DNA from: SG8-4 sp964598225
GTDB taxonomy: Bacteria > Planctomycetota > Phycisphaerae > Sedimentisphaerales > Anaerobacaceae
NCBI GenBank assembly: GCA_964598225.1
Contig: CAZRBG010000027.1
Coordinates: 6,192 to 70,191, forward strand
DNA: 64,000 nt
Direction of reading: 5' to 3'
Each line of letters starts with the position of its first letter. Position 1 is the first letter of the stretch. Below, in pieces: positions 8,223 to 17,203 of this stretch. Both the position numbers and the translations under genes were made by a program. Under the pieces are notes generated by a model that made no database searches, was not told the DNA's origin, and saw nothing but the letters and a program-made list of their open reading frames with translations.

Positions 8223-10538
8223 CTAATTGTTGATGATTGTTTCAACTGGCGGGGCGTGGAAGAGGGCGAGGTTTGAGATTGTGGGGCAGAGGCGGGAATC
8301 CAGGATTCTGATGCGTATTTTGTCGGTGGTTATGTCTTCGGTGCGGCAGATTTTTTTGTAGCCTACGGTTTGGCCTTCGGCGACTTGTTTCCATTTTCCA
8401 TCGACCTGAGCGTCGACGGCGAATTTGGCGATTCGCTGGCTGTAGTTGCGGATTTGCTCCTGGAACATTATTACGTTGAAGGTTTTCTCTTGCGGCAACA
8501 TTATTGTCAGGTCGGGCTGGGTGGTCCAGTCGGAAGGCATCCAGCAGGTATCGGTGTCGCCGTCGAGAGCGTTGGCTGGTTTGAAATTGCTGCTGCGGGT
8601 GGCTGAGGCGGTTGCCCTGGCGCCGGCGGCAAGGTTGGTTTTAAAAGTCTCGCTGATGATCTTGCCGACTTCGGTTAAGACCTTGCAGTCGCGCTCGGAG
8701 AACAGGCCGTCGCTGTTGGGCGGGATGTTTAGCAAAAGGACGCTGTTGCCGCCGACGGCGTTGTACCAGATATCGACGATGTGCTCGGTCGATTTGACTT
8801 TCTGTTTTTCATCGCGCCAGAACCAACCGTGCCGGATGGAAGTGTCGGTCTCTGCCGGATACCAGTGCAGATAGCCGCCCTCTTGCAGGACCGCTTCGAG
8901 CTTGTCCAGGCTGCCGAGGTCTCTGGCTCTCATATCGGGCCAGGTGAATTTGCCTACCGGAGCATCTATAGGAATAACGCTCCACTCGGCCGGCCGTGCA
9001 TGGCCTGCTTCGTTGCCGACCCAGCGTACGTCGGGACCTTTGCCGAATATGACCGCCTGCGGCGCAAGCTCGCGGATCATCGCATACCAGTGCTGATAAG
9101 TGTATTTCTGGCCGCCCTTGCGCTTCGGGTGCGCGCCGTCGAACCAGACCTCGTGGATCGGGCCGTACTCGGTGAGCAGCTCGAAAAGCTGGTTCATGAA
9201 ATATTCGTTGTAATCATCCACGACGTACTTGAAAGTCCGTTTGTCTCTGAACGGTCGGCCCGGCACAGGGCGCGGGATGGTCCGCTCGGTGTACTTGCTG
9301 AGGTTGCCGTACAGGCCGTCGGGATTCTCGATCTGGTACAGATCGGCCGGCGAAAGATAGACGCCGACCTTGAGATTGTACTTTCGGCAAGAATCGACCA
9401 GGTCGCGCAGGACGTCGCCTTTGCCGTCGCGCCATTCGCTGGATGCGACCGAATGTTTTGTGTAACGCGTTTGCCAGAGGCAGAAGCCGTCGTGGTGCTT
9501 GGCGGTCAGGATTACCTGCTTCATCCCCGCGGCTTTCATCATCCGGCACCACTGGTCGGTATCGAGCTTTTCAGGGTTGAAAATCGCGGGGTCTTCCATT
9601 CCCGTGCCCCATTCCCGGCCGGTGAAGGTATTGACGCCGAAGTGGACAAAACCTATGAACTCGAGCTTCTGCCAGGCTAACTGCCTCGGCGACGGCTTGA
9701 CACTGACGGCTTTGCGGATGAGTTCCTCTCGGGCGGCCACATCTTTGTCGACTGTGTTGTAGATGCGGACGTAATCGACAGTAAAGTAATCGGGCAGATC
9801 GGCCTTTGTAATGTCGCCGCCCCACTTGCCGATTTCCTCGGTGAGCTTTATGAACTGCGGCACCCGGGAGACGCCGCCGGCGCTGGTGCGCCATGTTTCC
9901 TTGCCGTCGATGTAGAAGACGTATTCTTCGGGTGTCCAGTGCAGGCCGAACGTGTGGAAGCCTTCGCTGACGCCGGGGATGGTGATTTGTCCGGTTCCCG
10001 CGCTCTTGTGGGCCTTGCCGTAGCCGTCCCAGTGGAGGTTCTGCGTGATCTTGTCCTGGCGCCACGGTTTTTCCATGACGTCAATTTCCGTACCGTCGCG
10101 GCCACCGTCGCCGACCTTATTAACGCCGGGCCTTGCAAAAAGCCAGAATGCGGGCCAGTGCCCTTCTTCGGTCGGGAATTTGCAGCGGCAGACCCAGTAG
10201 CCGAAGGTGTGCTCGAATTTGTCCTGTGTGCGAACGGCGCCGGAGGTGTATCTGTCGCCGTCCTTTTTCGTGCGGAGCAGCAGGTTTCCTTTGCCGTCCA
10301 GATACGAATCTTCTCGAACCCAGTATCCGTCCCGACGTTTCCAGTCGCCCATGATCTCCCACTTGGATTCGTCGATCTTAGTCCCATCGAACTCATCGCT
10401 CCAGGCCAATTTCCACATCTTGCCCTCCGGCAGCGGCGGCAGAAATGGTTCTTCCGCCAACGCGGCTGTCGTGAAAAAAATTGTGGCCGTGAAAAAGACG
10501 ACCGGGACTACTGTGCGGCAAGAAGATGGTTTTCTCAT
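8223..10538 (-). CDS. Secreted GH16 - GH29 - F5/8C multidomain glycosidase
   Basis: A 771-residue secreted enzyme with two glycoside hydrolase domains. Residues 1-28 are a signal peptide. Residues 41-262 are GH16 with the catalytic E-x-D-x-x-E signature in GTEIDVMEKPW (E151, D153, E156). Residues about 280-640 are GH29 (alpha-L-fucosidase family), starting at WQKLEFIGFVHFGVNTF, with LTAKHHDGFCLW and the nucleophile Asp in EVWFDGAH (D467). Residues about 650-765 are a discoidin-like F5/8C carbohydrate-binding domain (ALDGDTDTCW). GH16 enzymes cut beta-glucans or algal galactans inside the chain. GH29 removes alpha-L-fucose or, in some members, alpha-L-galactose. The pairing suggests a fucosylated or L-galactose-containing polysaccharide, which is inference. 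The ATG has GAGGAG upstream. An exported ADP-ribosylglycohydrolase-like gene lies just upstream on the same strand. Confidence 0.88.
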   Translation of the reverse strand: MRKPSSCRTVVPVVFFTATIFFTTAALAEEPFLPPLPEGKMWKLAWSDEFDGTKIDESKWEIMGDWKRRDGYWVREDSYLDGKGNLLLRTKKDGDRYTSGAVRTQDKFEHTFGYWVCRCKFPTEEGHWPAFWLFARPGVNKVGDGGRDGTEIDVMEKPWRQDKITQNLHWDGYGKAHKSAGTGQITIPGVSEGFHTFGLHWTPEEYVFYIDGKETWRTSAGGVSRVPQFIKLTEEIGKWGGDITKADLPDYFTVDYVRIYNTVDKDVAAREELIRKAVSVKPSPRQLAWQKLEFIGFVHFGVNTFTGREWGTGMEDPAIFNPEKLDTDQWCRMMKAAGMKQVILTAKHHDGFCLWQTRYTKHSVASSEWRDGKGDVLRDLVDSCRKYNLKVGVYLSPADLYQIENPDGLYGNLSKYTERTIPRPVPGRPFRDKRTFKYVVDDYNEYFMNQLFELLTEYGPIHEVWFDGAHPKRKGGQKYTYQHWYAMIRELAPQAVIFGKGPDVRWVGNEAGHARPAEWSVIPIDAPVGKFTWPDMRARDLGSLDKLEAVLQEGGYLHWYPAETDTSIRHGWFWRDEKQKVKSTEHIVDIWYNAVGGNSVLLLNIPPNSDGLFSERDCKVLTEVGKIISETFKTNLAAGARATASATRSSNFKPANALDGDTDTCWMPSDWTTQPDLTIMLPQEKTFNVIMFQEQIRNYSQRIAKFAVDAQVDGKWKQVAEGQTVGYKKICRTEDITTDKIRIRILDSRLCPTISNLALFHAPPVETIINN

Positions 10539-10634
10539 AAGACTGTCTCCTCATTCATTCTCTCTATGTGTCGTTATCCAGGCAAAAAGGCTGGATTCTC
10601 TATTCCTATCCGGTTGATCTCTCCGCAACAGATA

Positions 10635-12392
10635 CTAATGAACGTCCAAAGTCTTCCAATATGCATTGCCTGAATAGCGGTTCCAGACGATTGGAACCAT
10701 GTACAGGCGTATAGTCACATTTTGATCCGCCCATTTTGAAAGATCGGCTTTGATAGTGTGGTATTTTCTGTTTGCCTTGCTCCTTTCGTAATCATCCTGA
10801 GGAGAAGGAAAATAGTGAGGCAGGAACCAGGGCAACCTACCGTCACTGTCTTTCCAGTCTAACGGCTCGCCGCCGTCGATTACTTGCTCGGATTCGAGGA
10901 TTGCCGTGTTATCCACGTAAATCTCAAGTGTCCAGGCGCGTCCGGGATCGGCGCCCACCAAAAGTTCCAACACCGGATCTTCATCCAGGTTCACCCGGCG
11001 AATCAGATAACAGTTACGGATCTCATTTTTCGGGTACGTCGCCAGCACATTATCTTCGGCATCGTAGAACGTGCCGCCGCGAATACCACGGAAGCCGCCG
11101 CCCGGAGTTCCGTAGCCGGCACCAACCAGCTTCCAGTCCGGGTTCCAATACTTCACAAAATTGTTGGGATTAAATAATTCGAGCGGTTGTGTTTTGATAT
11201 GCGTCTCCATGGGGATACGAATGCCATTATCGGCTCTCGCTGCTCCGCTCCAGTGCTCCATCATTTTCAGGCCCATCGCGACCGTCTTTTCGGCGAGTTG
11301 CCGGGTGGTTGTATCCACAGGGGGCGTTAATTTTACCGGTCCGATAGACTTGCCTTTTGTCCGTCCGCCGAAAGCATCAACAAGACGCTCCGGGATGATT
11401 TCCATTCCGTGCATCGCCGCTATCACCACGGCGGCACACGCTGCGTTGCAATCGGCATCCGTATAATCCGCCGCCTGCACAGCCGCGTTGAGAGTCTTCA
11501 TAAAATCTCCGTCTCCGAACCATAGCGCAACAGCGACCATGCCAAAATTCTGCACGGCGCCGTTCGTTGCCGGATAAACGGGCGAGAATCGGTCCATCAC
11601 GGCGTCGCTGCACTCTTTTGCCGAGCAGCCGTCTTTTGCCTTCGAAATAACCAACTCCAGACACTTCCTGTGCGGCGCCTGCGGATCCAGGACATCGACC
11701 GCTTTTTCCAGAATAACGCGGGGATTCTGTTCATAGAAGGCCATGGCAATCATTGCGGCCATGAGGACACCGCCGTCGGTGCCTTCGGCATACGAGTTGA
11801 TATGGCCCAGACGCCGCGATATTCGTGCGGCCGTATTCGGAAGGCCGGGCAAGAGCATGCCGTAAAGATCGCACCGATTCTGTGCCCCCATCGTGAACCA
11901 GACGCGATTGTATTTCGGATGGCCCGCCCATTTTGTAGGAACACCTTTGATCAGGTTCTTTCTCGCTAATCCGCTCGATCCCCAGACGCCGACGTTGTTC
12001 TCCACCCAGCGTTTACCCAGTTCTTCCAACGTCATGTCAGGTCCGTGCTCTTCAAGGGCGCGCAGATTGGCCATCTCGTAATACCAGTCGTCGTCGACAT
12101 ATCCTGCGCCGCCGTTGTCTTTGATCCTCCGGCGAATGTCCTCATGGTAATCACTAACCCATTTGACAGCGGCCTGATGATGCTCGAACGGCTTGACGCC
12201 GAAAAAATGGCCCACCATTTGAGCCGTCCAGACGGCCTCGCAGCGATCGAGGTATTCATCCATCGACAAGAAAATACTGCGCTCACTGCCACCTGAAACG
12301 ACTGATGGTCCCAACAGAAATCCTGCGATCAGCAGGGCCATGGCGCTCCACGTTGTTGTGCGGCAAACGTATTGGTTTCTGATAAGTCTCAC
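10635..12392 (-). CDS. Exported ADP-ribosylglycohydrolase-family protein
   Basis: The family hydrolyses ADP-ribosyl or related N/O-glycosidic bonds, usually with two metal ions bound by Asp clusters. Here the core (about residues 45-390) contains DDDWYYEMANLRALEEHG, EELGKRWVENN and the second acidic site SYAEGTDGGVLMAAMIAMAF. The C-terminal 190 residues are a beta-rich extension. I start it at a GTG that overlaps the pgsA stop (GTGA), giving 585 residues and a basic N-terminus before a hydrophobic stretch (MALLIAGFLLGPSVVSG), a plausible signal peptide. An ATG at 12341 is the alternative. Family members are mostly cytoplasmic, so export is notable. Its place beside the GH16-GH29 gene suggests a glycan or glycoside substrate rather than ADP-ribosyl-protein. 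Confidence 0.75.
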   Translation of the reverse strand: MRLIRNQYVCRTTTWSAMALLIAGFLLGPSVVSGGSERSIFLSMDEYLDRCEAVWTAQMVGHFFGVKPFEHHQAAVKWVSDYHEDIRRRIKDNGGAGYVDDDWYYEMANLRALEEHGPDMTLEELGKRWVENNVGVWGSSGLARKNLIKGVPTKWAGHPKYNRVWFTMGAQNRCDLYGMLLPGLPNTAARISRRLGHINSYAEGTDGGVLMAAMIAMAFYEQNPRVILEKAVDVLDPQAPHRKCLELVISKAKDGCSAKECSDAVMDRFSPVYPATNGAVQNFGMVAVALWFGDGDFMKTLNAAVQAADYTDADCNAACAAVVIAAMHGMEIIPERLVDAFGGRTKGKSIGPVKLTPPVDTTTRQLAEKTVAMGLKMMEHWSGAARADNGIRIPMETHIKTQPLELFNPNNFVKYWNPDWKLVGAGYGTPGGGFRGIRGGTFYDAEDNVLATYPKNEIRNCYLIRRVNLDEDPVLELLVGADPGRAWTLEIYVDNTAILESEQVIDGGEPLDWKDSDGRLPWFLPHYFPSPQDDYERSKANRKYHTIKADLSKWADQNVTIRLYMVPIVWNRYSGNAYWKTLDVH

Positions 12393-13015
12393 TCTTCTTG
12401 AGCCAATTGAGGGCCTTGCGTTCGCTGGGTGGCCCGGATACCTGATATTACAGTTACAGTCAACATAACGGCGAACACCACAGACGTGAACCAGTATCCC
12501 CAGGCGGCGCTTTGAACGTGCGCCATTCTTATTACGACCGTGCCGATGGCGAAAGATTGAAGGAACATTTTGATTTTGCCGGAGACAGTCGCGGCGAAGT
12601 TTACGCCGCGGGCCTCGGCGACGTGACGCAAGACGGTTACGTAGATCTCTCGTGCGGACAGAATGCCGAACGTTCCCCAATGGATAACCGCCAGCGAGGT
12701 CGGCCCGAGGTTGAAGAGTCTCGGTTGACCGATGAGGGCAAAGCACAGAAAAGCACCGCAAACGAGGATCTTATCGGCCAGAGGATCGACCATCCGCCCG
12801 AATTTGCTGGTGACGTTCAGCTTGCGGGCGGCGATGCCGTCGGCTATATCGGTCAGGCCCGCGATGACGAACAGAATGAACGCAACGTCGAGAAAGCCCG
12901 GAAACGAAATTTCACCTTCGGCATAATATCTCGGGGCCAAAAGAATCATGACCAGAAAAATAATGGTCAGGACGAGACGTCCCATCGTAAGAATATTTGG
13001 GATAAGCCGTAGCAT
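12389..13015 (-). CDS. pgsA: CDP-alcohol phosphatidyltransferase (phosphatidylglycerophosphate synthase)
   Basis: A 208-residue membrane enzyme that transfers a phosphatidyl group from CDP-diacylglycerol to an alcohol, most likely glycerol-3-phosphate. The complete family signature D-x2-D-G-x2-A-R-x8-G-x3-D-x3-D is visible, beginning DIADGIAARKLN and ending GRMVDPLAD. Hydrophobic segments surround it (LVLTIIFLVMILLA, FLDVAFILFVIAGL, YWFTSVVFAVMLTVTVI). The opening LRLIPNILTMGRL fits PgsA. I use the ATG at 13015; upstream in-frame sequence runs into rimO on the same strand. The ribosome binding site is weak, so coupling with rimO (38 bp upstream) is likely. Confidence 0.85.
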   Translation of the reverse strand: MLRLIPNILTMGRLVLTIIFLVMILLAPRYYAEGEISFPGFLDVAFILFVIAGLTDIADGIAARKLNVTSKFGRMVDPLADKILVCGAFLCFALIGQPRLFNLGPTSLAVIHWGTFGILSAREIYVTVLRHVAEARGVNFAATVSGKIKMFLQSFAIGTVVIRMAHVQSAAWGYWFTSVVFAVMLTVTVISGIRATQRTQGPQLAQEE

Positions 13016-13052
13016 AAAGGTCAGTTTACTTACACGGCGGGATAATTCAATA

Positions 13053-14438
13053 CTAAATTTGCTCGACGCACAAGTCGTAGTCCTGAGTCCCGACGACCTT
13101 TGCATCGATGAACTGTCCGGGTACGGCCGAGCAGTTTTCGATAACGCAAACGCTGTCGATATCCGGAGCCTGTCCGTAGAAACGCCCGCAACCGAGACCG
13201 TCGTTTTCAACCGAATCGACAAGACATCGCAGCCTGGCGCCGATCCGGCTTTCGTTCTTCTCAAAGGCAATGTTCTGTTGTGTGAGCATCAACTCGTCCA
13301 GCCGCTGTTTCTTGGCCTCATCAGAAACCTGCCCGGGCATCTCGGCCGCGACGGTCCCGCGCTCCCGATAGAACTCAAAGCATCCGAGCGCGTCAAAGCG
13401 CGCCCATTTGACAAAATTCAGAAGCTGCTCGAAATCACGATCTGTCTCGCCCGGAAAACCTACCATTAGTGTAGTTCTCAGAATAATATCGGGCATAGCA
13501 CGATGCAATTTCTCTATGAGCCCTCTTAGTGCATCCGGATCATCGGCTCTGCGCATAGACTTGAGTATATTCAGACTTACGTGCTGGATCGGGATGTCTA
13601 AATAATGTACGGTCTTGCAGCTCGTGGCGATGGTTTCGATCAGCTTGTCGTCAATCCCTGTCGGATACAGATACATCAGCCTGATCCACTCAATGCCCTC
13701 AACCTTGTCGAGTTCCCGGATAAGAGTGGACAATCCGTTCTCGATTTTCAGGTCCCGCCCGTAGTACGTCGTGTCCTGGGCTATCAGGTTCAGTTCGACA
13801 ACGCCGGCCGACGCCAGTTCCGCCGCCTCGGCAAGAACGAGATCAACGGGCTTGCTGCGAAACGGTCCTCGTATCGAGGGTATCGTGCAGTATGAGCACC
13901 GCCGGTTGCAGCCCTCGCTGATGCGCAGGTAGGCCCAGTGCCCGGGAGTGATGAGCAGTCTGGTTCTATCGTCCGGGGCAGAAAGACCGATGGACGAGGG
14001 ACGATGGACGAGGGATGCGGCTTGCTTCGTCCATCGTCCATCGTCCATCGTCCATCTTTTCTTTTCCGACAGGACTCTGTTGATTATTTCGACGATTTCA
14101 TCGCGCTGATCGAGACTCACAACAGCATCTATTCCGGGGACTTTCTCATGTAATTCCGGCCCGAGCCTTTCTCCGAGGCAGCCGGCAACGATCACTTTTT
14201 TCACCGATCCGCGGTTCTTGCAATCCACAGCGCGGCGAATAACTCCGAGTGATTCGGCTTGGGCAGGCGCGATAAAACCGCACGTGTTAACGATCAAGAC
14301 ATCGGCACTATCGGTCTCGGCGGTTATGATATAACCGGCCTGGACAATCTCCGCCAACATCCGTTCGCTGTCGACGGAATTTTTTGGGCAACCCAAAGAT
14401 ACGAAACCAACACTGATATCCTGCTTTCCTGTTCCCAT
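13053..14438 (-). CDS. rimO: Ribosomal protein S12 methylthiotransferase RimO (with repeat-derived insert)
   Basis: RimO is a radical-SAM enzyme that methylthiolates an aspartate of ribosomal protein S12. The N-terminal MTTase domain has its three iron-sulfur cysteines in SLGCPKN, VNTCGF and AGCLGER. The radical-SAM motif is SEGCNRRCSYCTIPS (C-x3-C-x2-C). A C-terminal TRAM-like domain follows (ARLRCLVDSVENDG). With the ATG at 14438 the protein is 461 residues; a TTG 13 codons upstream is possible. Between the MTTase and radical-SAM domains (about residues 126-152) is a foreign stretch containing RWTMDDGRWTKQ and HRPSSIG. It is encoded by a palindromic repeat (13988-14056) and is not part of other RimO proteins. 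The frame stays open, so the enzyme is probably functional. Confidence 0.93.
   Translation of the reverse strand: MGTGKQDISVGFVSLGCPKNSVDSERMLAEIVQAGYIITAETDSADVLIVNTCGFIAPAQAESLGVIRRAVDCKNRGSVKKVIVAGCLGERLGPELHEKVPGIDAVVSLDQRDEIVEIINRVLSEKKRWTMDDGRWTKQAASLVHRPSSIGLSAPDDRTRLLITPGHWAYLRISEGCNRRCSYCTIPSIRGPFRSKPVDLVLAEAAELASAGVVELNLIAQDTTYYGRDLKIENGLSTLIRELDKVEGIEWIRLMYLYPTGIDDKLIETIATSCKTVHYLDIPIQHVSLNILKSMRRADDPDALRGLIEKLHRAMPDIILRTTLMVGFPGETDRDFEQLLNFVKWARFDALGCFEFYRERGTVAAEMPGQVSDEAKKQRLDELMLTQQNIAFEKNESRIGARLRCLVDSVENDGLGCGRFYGQAPDIDSVCVIENCSAVPGQFIDAKVVGTQDYDLCVEQI
13988..14056. repeat. GATGGACGA-type inverted repeat inside rimO
   Basis: Left arm: alternating GATGGACGA/GAGGGACGATGGACGA units. 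Right arm: tandem CGTCCAT units, complementary to the left. A loop of about 15 bases separates them. The whole element is in frame in rimO and lies in the linker between two domains. It looks like a small mobile or amplifying palindromic element. Confidence 0.9.
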
Positions 14439-14638
14439 AACCTGATCGAATTCCGAAAGTAGTTTTTTTGCCCCCAAATGGGGCCATTTTCCCTAATTTC
14501 AAGTTAATATAGATGACGATAAGAAAATATGCAATATTATAACTTTTGGGTCCTCTATGTTCAGACACAGGCAGCGACTATTTGGGCAGAGGCAGACTGC
14601 CCGTCGAACTTAGGAAGGCCGAGGACGTAGGGCATTAT

Positions 14639-16273
14639 ATGATTAGTGGCAGTAAAAAAGGCCGTTGCCGGCGGATGGCCGTTAGGGTGGGTGTTGTAAT
14701 ACTTCTGATGTTTGGGGGGCTGGGGAGTAGTCTGGCTCAGACGGATACCGAACATGAAGCCGAGGAGACTCTTTCTGACCTGAGAATCAAACTAACCGGC
14801 GAGCCTAATGCAACCAGGCCGGAAGTTTACAAGGCCCCGCCGAAGATCTTCGAGCAAATAATCGGCGGTGAGTCCGAGTGGAAACTGGCGTATTTCTGCA
14901 AAAACCATACTTCCGACAGTTTGAAACAGATCATCCACGAGCAATTCGCAACCAAGCTTTTCGATAAGAAAGGCAATGCGACCAGAATGGTGGACTATAC
15001 CGTTTCCAGCAGTCCCGCCACCAATCAGTTGATAGTCAGGTGTCCAACCCGGGATGACGCCCAGGCGGTGCTGGAAGTGCTCGATATAGTCGATGTTCCT
15101 CCGATTCAGGTCAAGATTGACTGCCTGATCTCGGAAGTTTACGCCGATATGACTTTCGATCGCGAGACTACAATAGCCATCGAGAACCTGTTTGGCGAGT
15201 CGCTCACGTTGAAGCCGGGCGGAACAGCCTTCGGCGCCGATGTTCAGGACCTGGTGCGGGAAGACGAATTCCTGCCGGCGTTTCCCGGCGCTTCGATAAG
15301 AGAGGTTGCACGAGCGAGGATGGGTCTCAATGTCGGTTTCCTGGAGGAAGCTGCAGAGGGGCATTCTTTCACCGTCCTGATCGATCTTCTGGAATCACGA
15401 GGCTATCTGAAGATTCTGATGAATCCTACTCTTGAAGTGGTTAACGGGGGCACAGCCGAAATTTTATCAAGTCAGCACGTACCGATAGACAGGACCGTCT
15501 TTCGTTCGACCGAGACGGACCTGCTGGAAAGCAGGACCGAATATGAGGACGTGATCGATTCTCTGAAGGTGACTGCTCACGTCTTCGCAGACGGCTCCAT
15601 AGGCCTGGAAACAGACGTAGTGCTCGGATCCAGGAATACGCCCGACGGCGTAAAGCAGGTGCCTATCATTACCAAGAAAGAGGTTACGAACAAGCAAAAC
15701 CGCATTCGGCAGGGCGAAAGCCTTATAATCGGCGGACTCAGAAAGAATGAAGATTTTGCCGTGGTGCGCGGTGTGCCGATCCTGAAGGACATACCGCTGA
15801 TCGGATTTCTCTTTTCCAGCGAAGACACCGAGCAGCGAGCGGTCGAGACCGTATTCATTCTGACTCCGACGATTTCCACCAACGGCAGGCCGCGAGAGGA
15901 AGTGATGAGTGAAGTGCGGCGAAAGCACGAGCCGGACTCGGCGACGGGGCTGGGCGAAATGATCTCGGATCCGTTCGGGCTTAAGGCTAAGGCACAAGCG
16001 CGACAACGCTCGCTCCGAGAGGCCGAACAATCGCGTCTCGAAGCAGAACTTAAGAAAGCTCAGGCCAGGATTGATGTCAGGGAGGCCAACGAGAGAGCTG
16101 AAAGAGCCGAAGCTGAGCTTAGCCAGATAAAAGAAGAAGCGGAAAAGGCGATTGCCGACGCCAGGAAGGCACAGGCCGAGGCCGAAAAGGCAAGAGCAGA
16201 GGCGGAGAGTAAGAGTGAAACCGGTGAGAAAAACGAAAAGCGTGACTCGGGCACCCCCGAAGAAGAAGGATAG
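14639..16273 (+). CDS. Secretin-domain outer-membrane protein with C-terminal coiled coil
   Basis: A 544-residue exported protein. A signal sequence or anchor is at residues 13-34 (MAVRVGVVILLMFGGLGSSLAQ). Next is an N1/secretin_N-type fold (TNQLIVRCPTRDDAQAVLEVLDIVDVPPIQ, seen as LIVRCPTRDDAQ near 135). The secretin core ends in GQSLIIGGLRKNE, the family signature VPILKDIPLIGFLFSS (about 379-394), and VFILTPTI. After residue 450 the protein is a long Lys/Glu/Ala coiled coil. Secretins form gated outer-membrane pores for type II secretion or type IV pili. No other secretion gene is adjacent, and the tail is unusual. I chose the ATG at 14639 because it precedes the basic plus hydrophobic leader; the frame upstream starts only with TTG. 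Confidence 0.8.
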   Translation: MISGSKKGRCRRMAVRVGVVILLMFGGLGSSLAQTDTEHEAEETLSDLRIKLTGEPNATRPEVYKAPPKIFEQIIGGESEWKLAYFCKNHTSDSLKQIIHEQFATKLFDKKGNATRMVDYTVSSSPATNQLIVRCPTRDDAQAVLEVLDIVDVPPIQVKIDCLISEVYADMTFDRETTIAIENLFGESLTLKPGGTAFGADVQDLVREDEFLPAFPGASIREVARARMGLNVGFLEEAAEGHSFTVLIDLLESRGYLKILMNPTLEVVNGGTAEILSSQHVPIDRTVFRSTETDLLESRTEYEDVIDSLKVTAHVFADGSIGLETDVVLGSRNTPDGVKQVPIITKKEVTNKQNRIRQGESLIIGGLRKNEDFAVVRGVPILKDIPLIGFLFSSEDTEQRAVETVFILTPTISTNGRPREEVMSEVRRKHEPDSATGLGEMISDPFGLKAKAQARQRSLREAEQSRLEAELKKAQARIDVREANERAERAEAELSQIKEEAEKAIADARKAQAEAEKARAEAESKSETGEKNEKRDSGTPEEEG

Positions 16274-16485
16274 GCCGTATCCGAGCACTTGTCAAAGCTG
16301 ATAAGGCAAGCGGCAAAAGGATGGTCCGGGACCGCTACCATGCCCGAAAAAGGGTCTAAGACAAGCAAGCAACACGACAGAATAGCATCTTTTTCAGGTC
16401 ATGTAGTTGTTTTTACTTGATTTTGATCGCACTACCCCTCACACTGATTTAATGAAACTTTAATTATATGTTTAAGGGGAAGGCT

Positions 16486-16929
16486 ATGGACAATCCGGAT
16501 ATCAACAATCCCGAAAAGCAAGACCTCAACGAACCTATTCCTCTCGACGAACCGATACCATTCGATGATATCGGACCCGGCGAAAGCGGCGTTTCGCATG
16601 CGCCTCTCGATCTGGGAGGCGGCAGCAAAGCACAGGCTCCCAAGGCCCGGGCTCCGCAGCCGGCGCCTCCGAAAGCGGCTGCAAAACCAAAGCCGTCAGT
16701 TGCTAAACGACAGGAAGCGAGCGAGAAGTTGGCATCCGGCGACCGCATATTAGGCATGAAAACCTTCTTCACCAAACTGCACGGAGGCGCTATCGCTTTT
16801 CTTGAAGAGCAGATTGCCCGTTGGTTGAAAGATAATCCGGATATCGTAGTAAAACACACTAATGTCGTTACCGGCGATGTCGTGGGCAAGAAGGTCGAAC
16901 CAAATATCATAATTACCATTTGGTACTGA
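16486..16929 (+). CDS. Conserved hypothetical protein with Pro/Ala-rich linker and small C-terminal domain
   Basis: A 147-residue protein of unknown function. Residues 1-75 are acidic then Pro/Ala/Lys-rich and look disordered. Residues 80-147 are a compact domain starting GDRILGMKTFFTKLHGGA and ending EPNIIITIWY. The domain has a well-ordered helix-strand pattern and looks under selection, so this is a real gene. The ATG at 16486 has a strong AAGGGGAAGG just upstream, better than the ATG six codons earlier. It lies before the rpsB cluster but is separated from it by 274 bp and a new promoter, so it is probably not part of that operon. Confidence 0.7.
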   Translation: MDNPDINNPEKQDLNEPIPLDEPIPFDDIGPGESGVSHAPLDLGGGSKAQAPKARAPQPAPPKAAAKPKPSVAKRQEASEKLASGDRILGMKTFFTKLHGGAIAFLEEQIARWLKDNPDIVVKHTNVVTGDVVGKKVEPNIIITIWY

Positions 16930-17110
16930 CAGACGCCCCGAACTTATCAGCCTCTTAGGAGGGTATGACGTTTGTTAAGTAATCGGGCGGGGGAAACGTG
17001 GGATGTGTCTGTCTTACGGGGCCGCTCGGTCGACTGCGGTAACTTCATATTAGACGGCTTCAAACCGGTAACCAGTCCCATTTCCGACAAAAAAATCTCA
17101 ACATAAATTC

Positions 17111-17139
17111 TTGACATACCGTCCGAATTCCATTAATTT
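17111..17139 (+). promoter_or_regulatory. Sigma70-type promoter of the rpsB cluster
   Basis: TTGACA at 17111-17116, a 17-base spacer, then TAATTT at 17134-17139. The expected transcript start near 17146 leaves a leader of roughly 58 bases before the GTG of rpsB. This is the clearest promoter in the window and fits high expression of ribosomal genes. Confidence 0.8.
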
Positions 17140-17203
17140 TCGTAGCTTGATGATTTGTGTAAAGTTATATGCTCAGGTTTTGTAAATTGTTTGGAGACAT
17201 TTT

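Noticed and set aside
8781..9680. Open frame antisense to the GH29 domain
   Set aside because: Shadow of the glycosidase; the real coding strand has intact catalytic motifs.
12393..12761. Longer N-terminus for the ADP-ribosylglycohydrolase gene
   Set aside because: It would lie inside pgsA in another frame and has low-complexity Arg-rich sequence; the GTG at 12392 gives a normal signal peptide.
13988..14056. CRISPR-like array in rimO
   Set aside because: The units are complementary arms of a palindrome with no spacers of constant length and no cas genes nearby.
16930..17203. Riboswitch or tRNA before rpsB
   Set aside because: No cloverleaf, no conserved riboswitch core that I can recognise; only a plain promoter is certain.
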